A program made the position numbers and the translations under genes. Below the pieces are notes generated by a model that did not search any database, was not told the DNA's origin, and saw only the letters and a program-made list of their open reading frames with translations. A DNA stretch of 39,215 bases, taken from contig JBAZDY010000008.1 of NCBI GenBank assembly GCA_041654215.1, forward strand, positions 1 through 39,215, in the 5' to 3' direction. Shown here one piece after another: positions 39,089 to 39,215 of this stretch. The number at the start of each line of letters is the position of its first letter. Position 1 is the stretch's first letter. Origin of the DNA: Undivivens sp041654215 (GTDB lineage: Bacteria > Omnitrophota > Gorgyraeia > Gygaellales > Profunditerraquicolaceae).

Positions 39089-39215
39089 TATTGTTAACAC
39101 TAATCTTTGCCCTTTTGTTCATCGTGGTAATTATGAGAATCGGCGGGGATGATATGATGTTCTTTATCGTAGGACATATCTCCGCGTGGGGCGCAATGGT
39201 TATTGTTTACTACTT
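39089..39215. repeat. Terminal direct repeat (circularisation overlap), right copy
   Basis: Identical to bases 1-127. Its first 8 bases are the right copy of the IS target duplication. It is redundant sequence from closing the circle. Confidence 0.9.

Noticed and set aside
1..39215. CRISPR array or diversity-generating retroelement
   Set aside because: No regularly spaced repeats with unique spacers and no reverse transcriptase or template-repeat pair seen, although the Bbp16-type cement protein recalls BPP-1, which has such an element.

Overview
The window is one complete circular genome of a temperate, probably podovirus-like (short-tailed) bacteriophage. The first 127 bases recur as the last 127 bases, so the unique circle is 39088 bp. 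The evidence for a phage is a terminase pair, a portal, a scaffold-like protein, a major capsid protein, a Bbp16-type cement protein, tail-fibre proteins and holin-like membrane proteins. A tyrosine integrase next to an attP carrying the 3' half of a tRNA-Val(TAC) makes it temperate. I see no tail-tube, sheath or classical tape-measure gene. A 2401-residue internal-virion type protein with an LPD38-like core fits a short-tailed particle. The host is bacterial: there are strong sigma70-type promoters, Shine-Dalgarno sites and rho-independent terminators. Details of the resident IS element and the phage gene set remind me of Chloroflexota (Dehalococcoidia-like) phages, but this is from memory and low confidence.

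Layout. 1-660: end of the late operon, small membrane proteins and a strong terminator. 660-1940: integrase on the minus strand, attP, and an early promoter (TTGACA-17-TATAAT) with a perfect palindrome over its -10 box. 1938-14747: one long rightward early operon of about 27 mostly overlapping genes. It holds small zinc-ribbon proteins, an AAA+ ATPase, a LuxR-type regulator, two DNA methyltransferases, DUF1643, ASCH, DUF5131, HNH-like and MmcB-like proteins. 14748-15124: a non-coding control region with a promoter, three terminators, a candidate structured RNA and a degenerate tRNA-Met-like gene. 15125-25861: terminase, portal and the giant protein. 25862-29204: a second leader with terminator, then scaffold, capsid and cement genes. 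29305-36884: head-completion, adaptor and tail-fibre genes. 36923-37396 plus 1-582: the lysis/membrane-protein cluster.

The most interesting system is a family of three related mobile elements that share terminal sequences beginning GGTAAGTATCCC. One is an autonomous IS1595/ISXO2-type element (37397-39088) with a DDE transposase, two Cys-rich passenger genes, a small antisense gene and a perfect 8-bp target duplication. It splits a small membrane-protein gene that is restored exactly when the element and one duplication are removed. The other two are transposase-less single-gene cassettes of 593 bp and about 769 bp. They carry a nucleoside-deoxyribosyltransferase-like gene and an adenine-type methyltransferase. 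In both, the left terminal repeat itself supplies the ribosome-binding site for the cargo, and both lie co-linear with phage transcription. The 593-bp cassette also has a perfect 8-bp duplication and a restorable target gene. This looks like IS-driven capture and spread of cargo genes in a phage, with the resident transposase as a possible helper in trans. The contig is also cut exactly at the IS/target junction, which suggests that IS-free copies of the phage were in the same sample.

Other notable points are a 41-bp tandem duplication that splits an early gene by frameshift, a 44-bp duplication 2.9 kb apart, a candidate structured RNA ahead of terminase, strong composition mosaicism inside the giant protein and a tail protein, and the lack of a recognisable endolysin, replicase or CI-type repressor.
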